Of a DNA stretch of 6,995 nt, positions 1-5,783 are shown one piece after another. The DNA comes from Actinomycetota bacterium (GTDB lineage: Bacteria > Actinomycetota > CADDZG01 > WHSQ01), in the NCBI GenBank assembly GCA_019348445.1, contig JAHWJK010000087.1, positions 1 through 6,995 of the forward strand, read 5' to 3'. Within the stretch, counting starts at the first letter, position 1. Each line of letters starts with the position of its first letter. Both the position numbers and the translations under genes were made by a program. The notes under the pieces were generated by a model that was given only the letters and a program-made list of their open reading frames with translations, was not told the origin of the DNA and did not search any database.

Positions 1-62
1 TGCGCGGTAGCGGCGCCCGATGGCCCGCCGCCGACGACGGCGACGTCGAATTCGGTGGCCAC
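1..62 (-). CDS. FAD-dependent oxidoreductase, geranylgeranyl-reductase-like (N-terminus only)
   Basis: Only the first 20 codons are in the window; the gene continues past the left edge. From a GTG at 62 the minus strand encodes a short lead, then a hydrophobic beta-strand running into VVGGGPSGAATA. This is the GxGxxG dinucleotide-binding turn at the extreme N-terminus of flavoproteins of the geranylgeranyl reductase / PHBH fold. The start is well supported by a purine-rich ribosome site ending five bases upstream. The specific guess of an isoprenoid-reducing enzyme rests on the prenyl diphosphate synthase two genes upstream on the same strand; known relatives saturate menaquinone side chains or geranylgeranyl groups. 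Any other FAD monooxygenase or dehydrogenase of this fold would look the same over 20 residues. The flavoprotein call is fairly safe; the substrate is a guess. Confidence 0.6.
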   Translation of the reverse strand, partial: MATEFDVAVVGGGPSGAATA

Positions 63-66
63 GAGA

Positions 67-77
67 TCTCCCTTCCT
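67..77 (-). promoter_or_regulatory. Ribosome binding site for the flavoprotein gene
   Basis: The minus strand reads AGGAAGGGAGA, followed by TCTC and the GTG at 62. The GGGAG core (68-72) sits five bases before the start, the same core and spacing as in front of cupredoxin A. It decides the GTG start. Confidence 0.6.
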
Positions 78-104
78 GCGGCCTCAGCCACGGCCGACGA
101 CGCT

Positions 105-120
105 TGTGAAAAATTTCACG
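105..120. promoter_or_regulatory. Palindromic operator, CRP/FNR-family-like
   Basis: TGTGAAAAATTTCACG contains the perfect inverted arms GTGAAA (106-111) and TTTCAC (114-119) around AA. Read as a CRP-type site it is TGTGA-N6-TCACG, nine of ten positions of the classical TGTGA-N6-TCACA half-sites; actinobacterial Crp (GlxR, Rv3676) sites have this form. It is the only AT-rich patch in this spacer and lies 43-58 bases upstream of the flavoprotein start. A TAGGAT (-10-like, 133-138, minus strand) lies just upstream of it, so a bound protein would sit near or over the transcription start and most simply repress. The regulator is not in the window. Confidence 0.4.
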
Positions 121-185
121 AGCGCGCTGCCCATCCTAAGCGTTGATGCCTCCTGCCGAAGCGGGACCGTCTCGACCCGCCCGGT

Positions 186-1196
186 TCATTCGACCGTGAC
201 GGTTCCGTTCATGCCGGGGTGAACGTCGCACTGGAAGTAGTAGTCGCCCGCTTCCATCGCCGGCACCGAATAGGTGATCGTCTGGCCTCCCGGGATCTCT
301 TCGCCGACGAAGATGTCGGGGCCGCCCTCGGATTCGTAGATCGCGACGTTGTGCGGGACCGAGGGCGCGTCGTTGTTGGCGAACTCCAGCTCGGTCTCCT
401 CGTCGGCCGGGAACTCGAGCGTGTCGGTGTTGAACTCGAGGTTCTCCGCGGTGATCGACAGCCCGCCGCCTTCACCACCCTCGTCGCCCGCCGGCGCCTC
501 CGCCGCAGCCTCCTCGCCTCTCAGGTTGTCTTCGGAACCCACGAGGAACGCGACCGCGACCAGCGGGATGAGCACATAGAGCAACAGCATCATCGGGGAC
601 GTACGCGAGCGCGCCGCCTCGGCTGCGGCGACCTGCGGGACCCCGGTCGCGACGACTTCATCGATCAGCTTGCGGCGTCGGTGGACCGCCTGCTGTGCAT
701 CGAGCTGCACGTCGGTCGTCACCGAATCCTCGGGGCGCAACCGGTTGCCGGTCGGCGTGCCGTGCGTGACGCCTGACGGGCGCGTTTCGGTGCCGGTAGC
801 CGCGGCCGCAGCAACCGGCTGCGGCGCGGTGGCCGCGGGTTGCTCGGGCGGCACGTCCGGCACGGGACGCGCTTCTTCTTGACCTATGTCCGGAGGCTGC
901 GGTGCGGGTGCCGGTTCCGCGGGGGGCGGAGCGGCTTCCTCGACCGGCGCCTCGGCGGCCGCCGTCTCCTCTTCGACCGCATCCTGGTCGGCCTCGGCCG
1001 CCGGCGCGGCCCCGTCGCCACCTTCGAGATGAGGCTGCGCCCCCGGCCACCACTTCGGTTCCTTCGGATGGGGCGATCCGTGTTCCGCGCGAGCGCGTGC
1101 TGCTTTCGCGCGCCCCTCGGCGACCGCTCCGGTTACGCCTTTGCCTTGTTCCTCGGCGAGGACTTCTTGATAGAGAGCTTCGGGATCGGCTGCCAC
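186..1196 (-). CDS. Membrane-anchored blue-copper protein with long Ala/Pro/Glu-rich arm (cupredoxin A)
   Basis: The 336-residue product has three parts. Residues 1 to about 200 form a hydrophilic arm: a short helical charged start (DPEALYQEVLAEEQ), then Ala/Pro/Glu-rich low complexity. One transmembrane helix lies at about 202-219, with basic residues before it and acidic ones after, placing the arm in the cytoplasm and the C-terminus outside. After a Gly/Glu linker, residues 244-336 are a cupredoxin domain with a full type-1 copper set: His282 (in SVPHN), Cys323, His326 and Met329. The C-x2-H-x2-M loop has the short spacing known from amicyanin. I chose the GTG at 1196 because GGGAG lies five bases upstream; the longer reading to an ATG at 1319 adds 41 poor-quality residues and overlaps the prenyl synthase gene. 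Likely role: one-electron carrier or copper donor to the oxidase built by neighbouring genes. The fold is solid; the partner is inferred. Confidence 0.85.
   Translation of the reverse strand: MAADPEALYQEVLAEEQGKGVTGAVAEGRAKAARARAEHGSPHPKEPKWWPGAQPHLEGGDGAAPAAEADQDAVEEETAAAEAPVEEAAPPPAEPAPAPQPPDIGQEEARPVPDVPPEQPAATAPQPVAAAAATGTETRPSGVTHGTPTGNRLRPEDSVTTDVQLDAQQAVHRRRKLIDEVVATGVPQVAAAEAARSRTSPMMLLLYVLIPLVAVAFLVGSEDNLRGEEAAAEAPAGDEGGEGGGLSITAENLEFNTDTLEFPADEETELEFANNDAPSVPHNVAIYESEGGPDIFVGEEIPGGQTITYSVPAMEAGDYYFQCDVHPGMNGTVTVE
189..467 (-). repeat. Duplicated cupredoxin domain, copy A
   Basis: These 93 codons align without gaps to 5142-5420: 66 identical residues by hand count. Positions 189-242 match 5142-5195 at 51 of 54 bases, and 333-364 matches 5286-5317 exactly (32 bases). 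Confidence 0.85.
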
Positions 1197-1201
1197 AGGT
1201 T

Positions 1202-1206
1202 CTCCC
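1202..1206 (-). promoter_or_regulatory. Ribosome binding site setting the cupredoxin A start
   Basis: GGGAG on the minus strand, five bases before the GTG at 1196. The in-frame ATG at 1319 has its nearest GGAGG about 15 bases away, too far to be good. This site is the main reason for preferring the shorter protein. Confidence 0.6.
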
Positions 1207-1233
1207 GCGTCGTGGTGTCGAGATGTGAAGCCA

Positions 1234-1239
1234 AATCTA
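1234..1239 (-). promoter_or_regulatory. Possible -10 box for cupredoxin A
   Basis: TAGATT on the minus strand fits TANNNT and would give a transcript start near 1226 and a leader of about 30 bases before the GTG at 1196. I find no convincing -35 at 16-18 bases. If real, cupredoxin A can be transcribed separately from the prenyl synthase upstream. Confidence 0.25.
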
Positions 1240-1242
1240 CCC

Positions 1243-1258
1243 GGCGCGAGGCCGCGCC
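1243..1258 (-). terminator. GC hairpin after the prenyl synthase gene (weak terminator candidate)
   Basis: GGCGCG and CGCGCC form a perfect six-pair stem around a four-base loop, starting 24 bases past the stop of the prenyl synthase gene. There is no run of T after it on the minus strand (GGGTAGATTT follows), so it is not a textbook Rho-independent terminator. It could attenuate read-through or protect the 3' end. Confidence 0.3.
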
Positions 1259-1281
1259 TTCGTGGCACAAGTGCACGAGCT

Positions 1282-2286
1282 TCAGCGGTCGCGTGCCACC
1301 ACGACCGAGACGAGCTCATGTAATGCCGCTTCCGCCTCCGCGTCGATACCCGGTCCGAGCGCGTTCTCCGCGTTCAAGCGCAGTTCGAGAACGAGCGCCT
1401 CGACTGCGTCGCGCGCGCCCGACGATCCGACGAGGTCGCGAAGTCTCATGATCTCCTCGGCGGTCAGGTCGTCGGCCCCCCAGCGATCACGGAAGAACGA
1501 GAGATCGTCCCCCTCGAGCGCGGCCACCGTCTTCACGAACAGGAGGTTGCGCTTGCCCTCGCGGATATCGGAGTCGACGGGTTTTCCGGTCACGGCCGGG
1601 TCGCCGAAGATGCCGAGCAAGTCGTCTTTCAGCTGAAACGCCTCGCCAAGGGGCTCGCCGAAGCGCGCGAGCATCTCCTGCGTCTCCGGTGGGACTTCGC
1701 CGAGACTGGCGCCTACGAGCAACGGCTCCATCACCGAGTAACGACCCGACTTGAGCACCGCGATCCGTCGTGCCCGGTTCTCGTCGACCATGCCATCGAC
1801 CGTGCGCAGGTCGAGTAACTGTCCCGCGATGACTTCCCGCCGCATCCGTGAATACACGCCGAACGCGGCACGCGCCGGGCCGGTGGCGAACTCGGCGCTC
1901 ATCAGCAGATCGTCGGCAAGAACGAGAGCCAGATCGCCCGCGAGGATCGCCGTCGACACATCGTGCGCAGCATGAACGGTCGGATGGCCTCGTCGCTCGC
2001 GCGTGCCATCCATGACGTCGTCGTGGATCAGCGCAAACGTGTGCAGCAGCTCCAAAGCCGCGGCCGCGGTCACGATGTGGCGATCGTGGGGCCGCCCCGC
2101 CGATCGATAACCCCAATACGCGAACAGCGGCCTGATCCGTTTGCCTCCCGCGCGAACCATCCGCTCGATCTCGTCGAAGAGAACCCTCGACTCGTCTAGC
2201 TCCGCTCGGCGAGCACCGAGGAAGTCCAGCAGGACGCCGTCGATATCCTGTCGCAGTTCCTCGAACCGAGGGTCGAAACGCGTCAT
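1282..2286 (-). CDS. trans-Polyprenyl diphosphate synthase, probably geranylgeranyl diphosphate synthase
   Basis: This 334-residue protein is a full-length class I (all-trans) prenyl diphosphate synthase, a soluble Mg-dependent enzyme that adds isopentenyl diphosphate units to an allylic primer. Visible motifs are GGKRIRP (47-53, IPP binding), the first Asp-rich motif DDVMD (89-93) followed by RERRG, a GD near 117-118, and the second Asp-rich region QLKDDLLGIFGD (218-229) followed by GKP. The first Asp motif has no two-residue insertion, and Phe84 sits five residues before it. By the chain-length rules for this family that pattern is the type I GGPP synthase signature (C20), not the small residue of long-chain synthases. 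The second motif has Gly225 where DDxxD has Asp, a form I recall from actinobacterial short-chain synthases. The product may feed menaquinone, carotenoids or lipids; supplying farnesyl diphosphate to the divergent ctaB is possible but less favoured. The family call is secure; product length is inferred. Confidence 0.92.
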   Translation of the reverse strand: MTRFDPRFEELRQDIDGVLLDFLGARRAELDESRVLFDEIERMVRAGGKRIRPLFAYWGYRSAGRPHDRHIVTAAAALELLHTFALIHDDVMDGTRERRGHPTVHAAHDVSTAILAGDLALVLADDLLMSAEFATGPARAAFGVYSRMRREVIAGQLLDLRTVDGMVDENRARRIAVLKSGRYSVMEPLLVGASLGEVPPETQEMLARFGEPLGEAFQLKDDLLGIFGDPAVTGKPVDSDIREGKRNLLFVKTVAALEGDDLSFFRDRWGADDLTAEEIMRLRDLVGSSGARDAVEALVLELRLNAENALGPGIDAEAEAALHELVSVVVARDR

Positions 2287-2292
2287 GCGCCG

Positions 2293-2298
2293 ACCTTA
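2293..2298 (-). promoter_or_regulatory. -10 box for the prenyl synthase, leaderless arrangement
   Basis: TAAGGT on the minus strand matches TANNNT, and exactly six bases separate it from the ATG at 2286. Transcription would therefore begin at or next to the A of the start codon. The only ribosome-site-like bases (AAGG) are inside this box, so a leaderless mRNA is the simplest reading. No good -35 is seen, as is common for such promoters. Confidence 0.45.
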
Positions 2299-2316
2299 CG
2301 AGCGCGCCCGGGGCAT

Positions 2317-2322
2317 TACCAT
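2317..2322 (+). promoter_or_regulatory. -10 box for ctaAB, near-leaderless arrangement
   Basis: TACCAT fits TANNNT and lies nine bases before the GTG of ctaA at 2332, giving a leader of zero to three bases. There is no purine-rich ribosome site in front of that GTG. It faces the opposite promoter for the prenyl synthase inside the same 45-bp spacer. Confidence 0.4.
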
Positions 2323-2331
2323 CGACGAACC

Positions 2332-3261
2332 GTGAGAGCTTTCAAACCCCTTGCCATCGCGTCGACGATCGCTACGTTCGTGCTGATCTCGATAGGCGGT
2401 TTGGTGCGTGCGACGAAATCCGGGCTCGGCTGCGGCGACGACTGGCCCCACTGTTCGGGCGAAGTCCTGCCGCCGCTCCAGGACCCCAACCAGATCATCG
2501 AGTTCTCCCACCGCGCCGCTGCCGGCATCGTCGGGTTCATGATCCTGGGAGTCGCCGTCCTCGCCTACAAGCACTATCGCCACGACCGAGCCGTCCTGTG
2601 GCCGAGCGTCGCTGCCCTCGCGCTCGTGATCTTCCAGGCGCTCCTAGGAATGGTGGTCGTCAAGACTCACCTCGCCGCCATGATGGTCGTGGTCCACCTG
2701 GCCGCGGCGCTGTCGCTGTTGGCCCTGCTCGTCTACCTCTCGGCCACGGTGACGTCGTCCCCAGGCCGCGGCGGCGACGCAAGACTTAGTAGCCGCGCAG
2801 TGGTCGCGGCGGGCTCGGTCTTCGTTCTCTTGTTGGTCGGGTCTTACGTCTCCGGAGCGGATGCGGGCTATGCGTTCGCGGACTGGCCACTGATGGACGG
2901 CAAGATCGTCCCGAACCTCGCAGTCGAAGCGAAAGCGATCCACTTCCTACATCGTGCACTCGCCGCGTTCGTCGGCATCATCGTCTTCGCGGTCGCCTTC
3001 GAGATCATCAAACGCGGCGATGCCCGCGCTCGCCGATACGCGCATGCGGCGGTGGGTCTTTTCGCGGTCGAGATAGCGATCGGTGCCGTGAATGTGTGGA
3101 CGCGGCTTAACGCAGCGGCCGTGACGGCTCATCTAGCCGTGGGTGCGGCCATCTGGGCGAGCCTCGTCGCGGCATCGTTCGTGACGAGTCCTGCCATGGC
3201 CCGCTCGGCGCGGGCTCCGTTGCACAACAGGGCGCCCGTAGTGGAAGCTTCCGGACCATGA
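2332..3261 (+). CDS. ctaA: Heme A synthase (COX15/CtaA family)
   Basis: This polytopic membrane enzyme oxidises the C8 methyl of heme O to the formyl group of heme A, the cofactor of aa3-type oxidases. The 309 residues carry about eight hydrophobic helices in two similar halves. The first half opens with IGGLVRATKSGLGCGDDWPH: Cys34 and Cys41 have the C-x6-C spacing of the extracellular pair of Bacillus CtaA (Cys35/Cys42), and the EFSHR motif puts Glu57 and His60 at the Bacillus catalytic Glu and first heme ligand positions. His122, His207 (HFLHRAL) and His267 (VTAHLAVG) match the other three heme-ligand histidines. The usual start is a GTG with no ribosome site, consistent with a near-leaderless mRNA. 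The stop overlaps ctaB by four bases (ATGA), so the two are translationally coupled. Identification is secure. Confidence 0.95.
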   Translation: MRAFKPLAIASTIATFVLISIGGLVRATKSGLGCGDDWPHCSGEVLPPLQDPNQIIEFSHRAAAGIVGFMILGVAVLAYKHYRHDRAVLWPSVAALALVIFQALLGMVVVKTHLAAMMVVVHLAAALSLLALLVYLSATVTSSPGRGGDARLSSRAVVAAGSVFVLLLVGSYVSGADAGYAFADWPLMDGKIVPNLAVEAKAIHFLHRALAAFVGIIVFAVAFEIIKRGDARARRYAHAAVGLFAVEIAIGAVNVWTRLNAAAVTAHLAVGAAIWASLVAASFVTSPAMARSARAPLHNRAPVVEASGP

Positions 3262-4214
3262 AGCAACTCGTCACGGACTCGTCGGGCGCGGTCAGCGTAG
3301 AGGAAACCCCTCGCCCTGCGACCGAAGCTGTCGTTGATGCGACGTTCTGGGAAAGGCTCGCCGCGTACGTATCCCTCACGAAACCGCGCATCATCGAGCT
3401 TCTGCTCGTGACGACGGTTCCTTCGATGATCGTGGCCGCTCGGGGCTTCCCGCGGATGTCGCTCGTTCTGTGGACGTTGCTAGGCGGAACGTTGTCTGCG
3501 GGCGGCGCGAACGCGATCAATTGCTTCATCGACCGAGACATCGACGAAGTGATGCCCCGGACGCGCAAGCGGCCCCTGCCGCAGCACCGGATCAAGCCGT
3601 TCAACGCGCTCGTTTTCGGCGTCGTGCTCGGCGTGATCGCGTTCTTCCAGCTGTGGGCGACCGTGAACCTGACCGCTGCCGCGCTCGCTCTCGCTGCCTT
3701 GCTGTTCTATGTCTTCGTCTACACGATCGGCATGAAACGGTCGACGCCACAGAACATCGTCATCGGCGGAGCTGCAGGAGCTGCTCCGGCGTTGGTCGGG
3801 TGGGCCGCGGTCACCGGAACGATCGACTTACCGGCGATCGTTCTCTTCGGGATCATCTTCTACTGGACACCGCCGCATTTCTGGGCGCTCTCTATGCGGT
3901 ACGAGAAGGACTACGCCGCCGCCGGGGTCCCGATGATGCCGGTCGTCTACGGACGCGAGGAAACGACTCGGCACATGGTGCTCTACTGCCTCTTGTTGAC
4001 CGCGGTCTGCCTCGCGTTCTTCTCGGTCGCACAGATGGGGGTGATCTACCTAGCCTCCGCGATCGTCCTCAACGCACTCTTTACCGGCTGGGCGATCAGG
4101 CTCCACCGGAATCCGTCGACGCGGCGTGCGTGGGGCATGTTCAGGTTCTCGATCTACTACCTCGCGCTGCTGTTCCTGGCGATGGCAGTAGATCAACTCG
4201 TGACTACGTTCTAG
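3258..4214 (+). CDS. ctaB: Protoheme IX farnesyltransferase (heme O synthase)
   Basis: This UbiA-superfamily membrane prenyltransferase attaches a farnesyl group to heme B, giving heme O, the substrate of CtaA encoded just upstream. The 318 residues begin with a soluble lead of about 30, then WERLAAYVSLTKPRIIELLL, the typical entry to helix 1. The first Asp-rich motif is Asn88-x3-Asp92-x-Asp94-x-Asp96 followed by MPRTRKRPLP, very close to the CtaB pattern. The second half has YTIGMKRSTPQN, then FYWTPPHFWALSMRY and EKDYAAAGVPMMP (Asp218 region), the second diphosphate/Mg site. About nine helices are visible. It overlaps ctaA by four bases and ends by overlapping the convergent lipoprotein gene by 11 bases, leaving no room for an intergenic terminator. 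Length and motifs are normal. Confidence 0.96.
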   Translation: MKQLVTDSSGAVSVEETPRPATEAVVDATFWERLAAYVSLTKPRIIELLLVTTVPSMIVAARGFPRMSLVLWTLLGGTLSAGGANAINCFIDRDIDEVMPRTRKRPLPQHRIKPFNALVFGVVLGVIAFFQLWATVNLTAAALALAALLFYVFVYTIGMKRSTPQNIVIGGAAGAAPALVGWAAVTGTIDLPAIVLFGIIFYWTPPHFWALSMRYEKDYAAAGVPMMPVVYGREETTRHMVLYCLLLTAVCLAFFSVAQMGVIYLASAIVLNALFTGWAIRLHRNPSTRRAWGMFRFSIYYLALLFLAMAVDQLVTTF

Positions 4215-5082
4215 TAGGTCGGAGGTAGCCGAGAAGCGCCTCGAGGTCGTCGACCGTGCAATAGAGGCACTCCCTCCACGGGTTGGTCGATGGGTATGAG
4301 AAGTAGATCCCGTCGATGACGCCCGCGACCCTTCGGATCGCATCGTTCATCGTCGAGGGATCGGTGTCTAGAAACGAGACCTGGGATACGACTTCGATTT
4401 CTGGATTTGCGTCGGTGACGAAGGCGGCGAGGTCGAAGACCGTCTCCTCGTAGCGCGCTACGCCCCCGCTCCTACGGCAGCGGTCGCTCAGAAGACGTTG
4501 CGCCTGGAAGTCGACGAGGTCGATCGCGCGCCACGGGACCGACCGGTATACGCCTTTGTCTAGATCGACCTCGCAGGTGTCGGGATCGAGACCGAAGAAC
4601 GGCTCTGCGCCGGGGGCGATCGCGAAACGATGACATCCGGTCGCCCGCACGAGCCGTGCCGCTTTTCGGATCGAAGCGACCAGATCGTCCATCTCCTCGG
4701 GCGGCGTCCACGCAGTGCGAAACTCGGGGTCGTAGACGATCGTGCCGGGTGTCCCCCGCCCGCAGCCGCGTCGGGTCCAATAGCGGACGCCGTGTTCGCC
4801 TTTCCATTCCACGCGAAGGGTCGTTGGCAACGCATACCGAAGACGACGCGCCACCCGTATGCCCGACGGGATCGAATCGATCCGAACGTAGTCGCGGTTC
4901 GTGAGAAATCGCTTGAACGTCGCCGGAGCGTCTCGCGGCGCGTTAGCCGAATACATGATGAACAAGTCGCTGACGACCCGGCCGCGGACCTCGTCGGCCG
5001 GGTTTGAGTCCCTACGAACGGCGGGATCCTCACTGCAGGCCGCGAGAGTCGCGACGGCGAGACCGAATGCGACGAAGAACAC
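4204..5082 (-). CDS. Unrecognised secreted lipoprotein, possibly TIM-barrel-like
   Basis: I do not recognise a named family. A hydrophobic stretch VFFVAFGLAVATLAAC-SED ends in a lipobox (Leu13-Ala-Ala-Cys16), so the product should be a lipid-anchored extracytoplasmic protein of about 292 residues. The body alternates strand-like (FAIAPG, IDLVDFQAQ, EIEVVSQVSF, GIYFSYP) and helical segments, a rhythm suggesting a beta/alpha barrel such as glycoside-hydrolase-like proteins; this is inference. It is Cys-rich for its size, with a CLYC pair at 272-275. It follows cupredoxin B in the oxidase operon. The start is uncertain: the GTG at 5082 is the first canonical start after the upstream stop but gives a leader without Lys/Arg, whereas the frame just before it encodes RLKK. 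A GTG at 5184 (46-base overlap) or an ATT at 5112 would include it. No good ribosome site supports any of them. Confidence 0.7.
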   Translation of the reverse strand: MFFVAFGLAVATLAACSEDPAVRRDSNPADEVRGRVVSDLFIMYSANAPRDAPATFKRFLTNRDYVRIDSIPSGIRVARRLRYALPTTLRVEWKGEHGVRYWTRRGCGRGTPGTIVYDPEFRTAWTPPEEMDDLVASIRKAARLVRATGCHRFAIAPGAEPFFGLDPDTCEVDLDKGVYRSVPWRAIDLVDFQAQRLLSDRCRRSGGVARYEETVFDLAAFVTDANPEIEVVSQVSFLDTDPSTMNDAIRRVAGVIDGIYFSYPSTNPWRECLYCTVDDLEALLGYLRPTRT

Positions 5083-5138
5083 CGCATTCTTTTTGAGCCG
5101 GCACGCCTGAATAGGGGGCGGATGTTTAGAAAGAACGG

Positions 5139-5783
5139 TTATTCGACGGTGACGGTGCCGTTCATGCCGGGGTGGACGTCGCACTGGAAGTAGTACTTAC
5201 CCTTCTTCAGGGGATCGATGGCATAGGTGATTGATTGGCCCCCCGGGATGACCTCGCCGATGAAGAGCTCGTCCCCGCCTTGCTCTTCGTAGATCGCGAC
5301 GTTGTGCGGGACCGAGGTGGCGTCTTCGTTCGCGAACTCGAGTTCCGCTTCCTCGCCGGCGGGCAAGGTGATCGTGTCGGAGCTGAATTCGAGGTTCTGT
5401 GCCGAGATGCTCAGACCGCCGCCTCCCCCCTCCCCTTCCGCAGCCGCGTGGGCACCGGACTCCTCGGCCGCCGCATGCGTGTCGCCTCCAAGGTTCATCT
5501 GTGCGAGGACGAAGCCGATCAGGATCGGGTACGTGAAGACGATGAGGAGCTCGACCCACGAGCTCTTCGCCGTTTCGGGTCTGTTCGCGATGACGGCAGC
5601 GGCGATCAGAACGTTCATCGCGACCGCTATCGCGATGATCACCGCAGCCTCCTTGGGAACGGAGAGCAGGATCCGCGACATACCGATCGTCACAGCCGCG
5701 ATGACCACCAAGGCTGCGATCGGGATCGCGAACGGAAGCGGGACGCGGAACCTGACCTCTTCCGACAGTGGTTGGTGGCTCAT
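5139..5783 (-). CDS. Three-helix membrane protein with C-terminal blue-copper domain (cupredoxin B)
   Basis: The 214-residue product has three hydrophobic helices at about 17-36, 46-66 and 77-95, a Gly/Ala/Glu/His linker, and a cupredoxin domain at 122-214. Basic residues before helix 1 and between helices 2 and 3 place the copper domain outside. Type-1 copper ligands are His160 (SVPHN), Cys201, His204 and Met207, in the short C-x2-H-x2-M spacing. The CuA motif CxxxCxxxH of oxidase subunit II is absent, so this is not a subunit II. Its start overlaps the ctaG stop by four bases (ATGA), with GAGGAG just upstream, so it is made together with CtaG and subunit IV. It most likely acts as a membrane-held electron donor to the oxidase or as a copper relay in its assembly. 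The fold is certain; the role is inferred from the operon. Confidence 0.88.
   Translation of the reverse strand: MSHQPLSEEVRFRVPLPFAIPIAALVVIAAVTIGMSRILLSVPKEAAVIIAIAVAMNVLIAAAVIANRPETAKSSWVELLIVFTYPILIGFVLAQMNLGGDTHAAAEESGAHAAAEGEGGGGGLSISAQNLEFSSDTITLPAGEEAELEFANEDATSVPHNVAIYEEQGGDELFIGEVIPGGQSITYAIDPLKKGKYYFQCDVHPGMNGTVTVE
5142..5420 (-). repeat. Duplicated cupredoxin domain, copy B
   Basis: Partner of the copy at 189-467, in the same orientation and 4953 bases away. Both are C-terminal and end with the same residues through to the stop. The membrane parts in front of the two copies are unrelated. Confidence 0.85.

Noticed and set aside
142..185. GCGGG/CCCGC inverted repeat after the cupredoxin A stop as a terminator
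   Set aside because: The stem is only five pairs with a ten-base loop and no T run; too weak to call.
219..776. Long open frame on the plus strand opposite cupredoxin A, and a similar one at 5235-5807 opposite cupredoxin B
   Set aside because: They resemble each other only because they are antisense to the duplicated domain; composition is Arg/Asp-rich, as expected of GC-rich antisense frames, with no recognisable domain.
1197..1319. 41-residue N-terminal extension of cupredoxin A from the ATG at 1319
   Set aside because: It overlaps the prenyl synthase gene by 38 bases, has a badly spaced ribosome site and composition unlike the rest of the protein; the GTG at 1196 has GGGAG at ideal spacing.
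3243..3252. Perfect 10-bp palindrome GGAAGCTTCC just before ctaB
   Set aside because: It lies inside the end of the ctaA coding region, is short, and is explained as chance; the GGAAG part may serve weakly as a ribosome site.
5139..5783. Cupredoxin B as oxidase subunit II
   Set aside because: It lacks the CuA ligands CxxxCxxxH and has the type-1 set with C-x2-H-x2-M, plus three helices rather than two.
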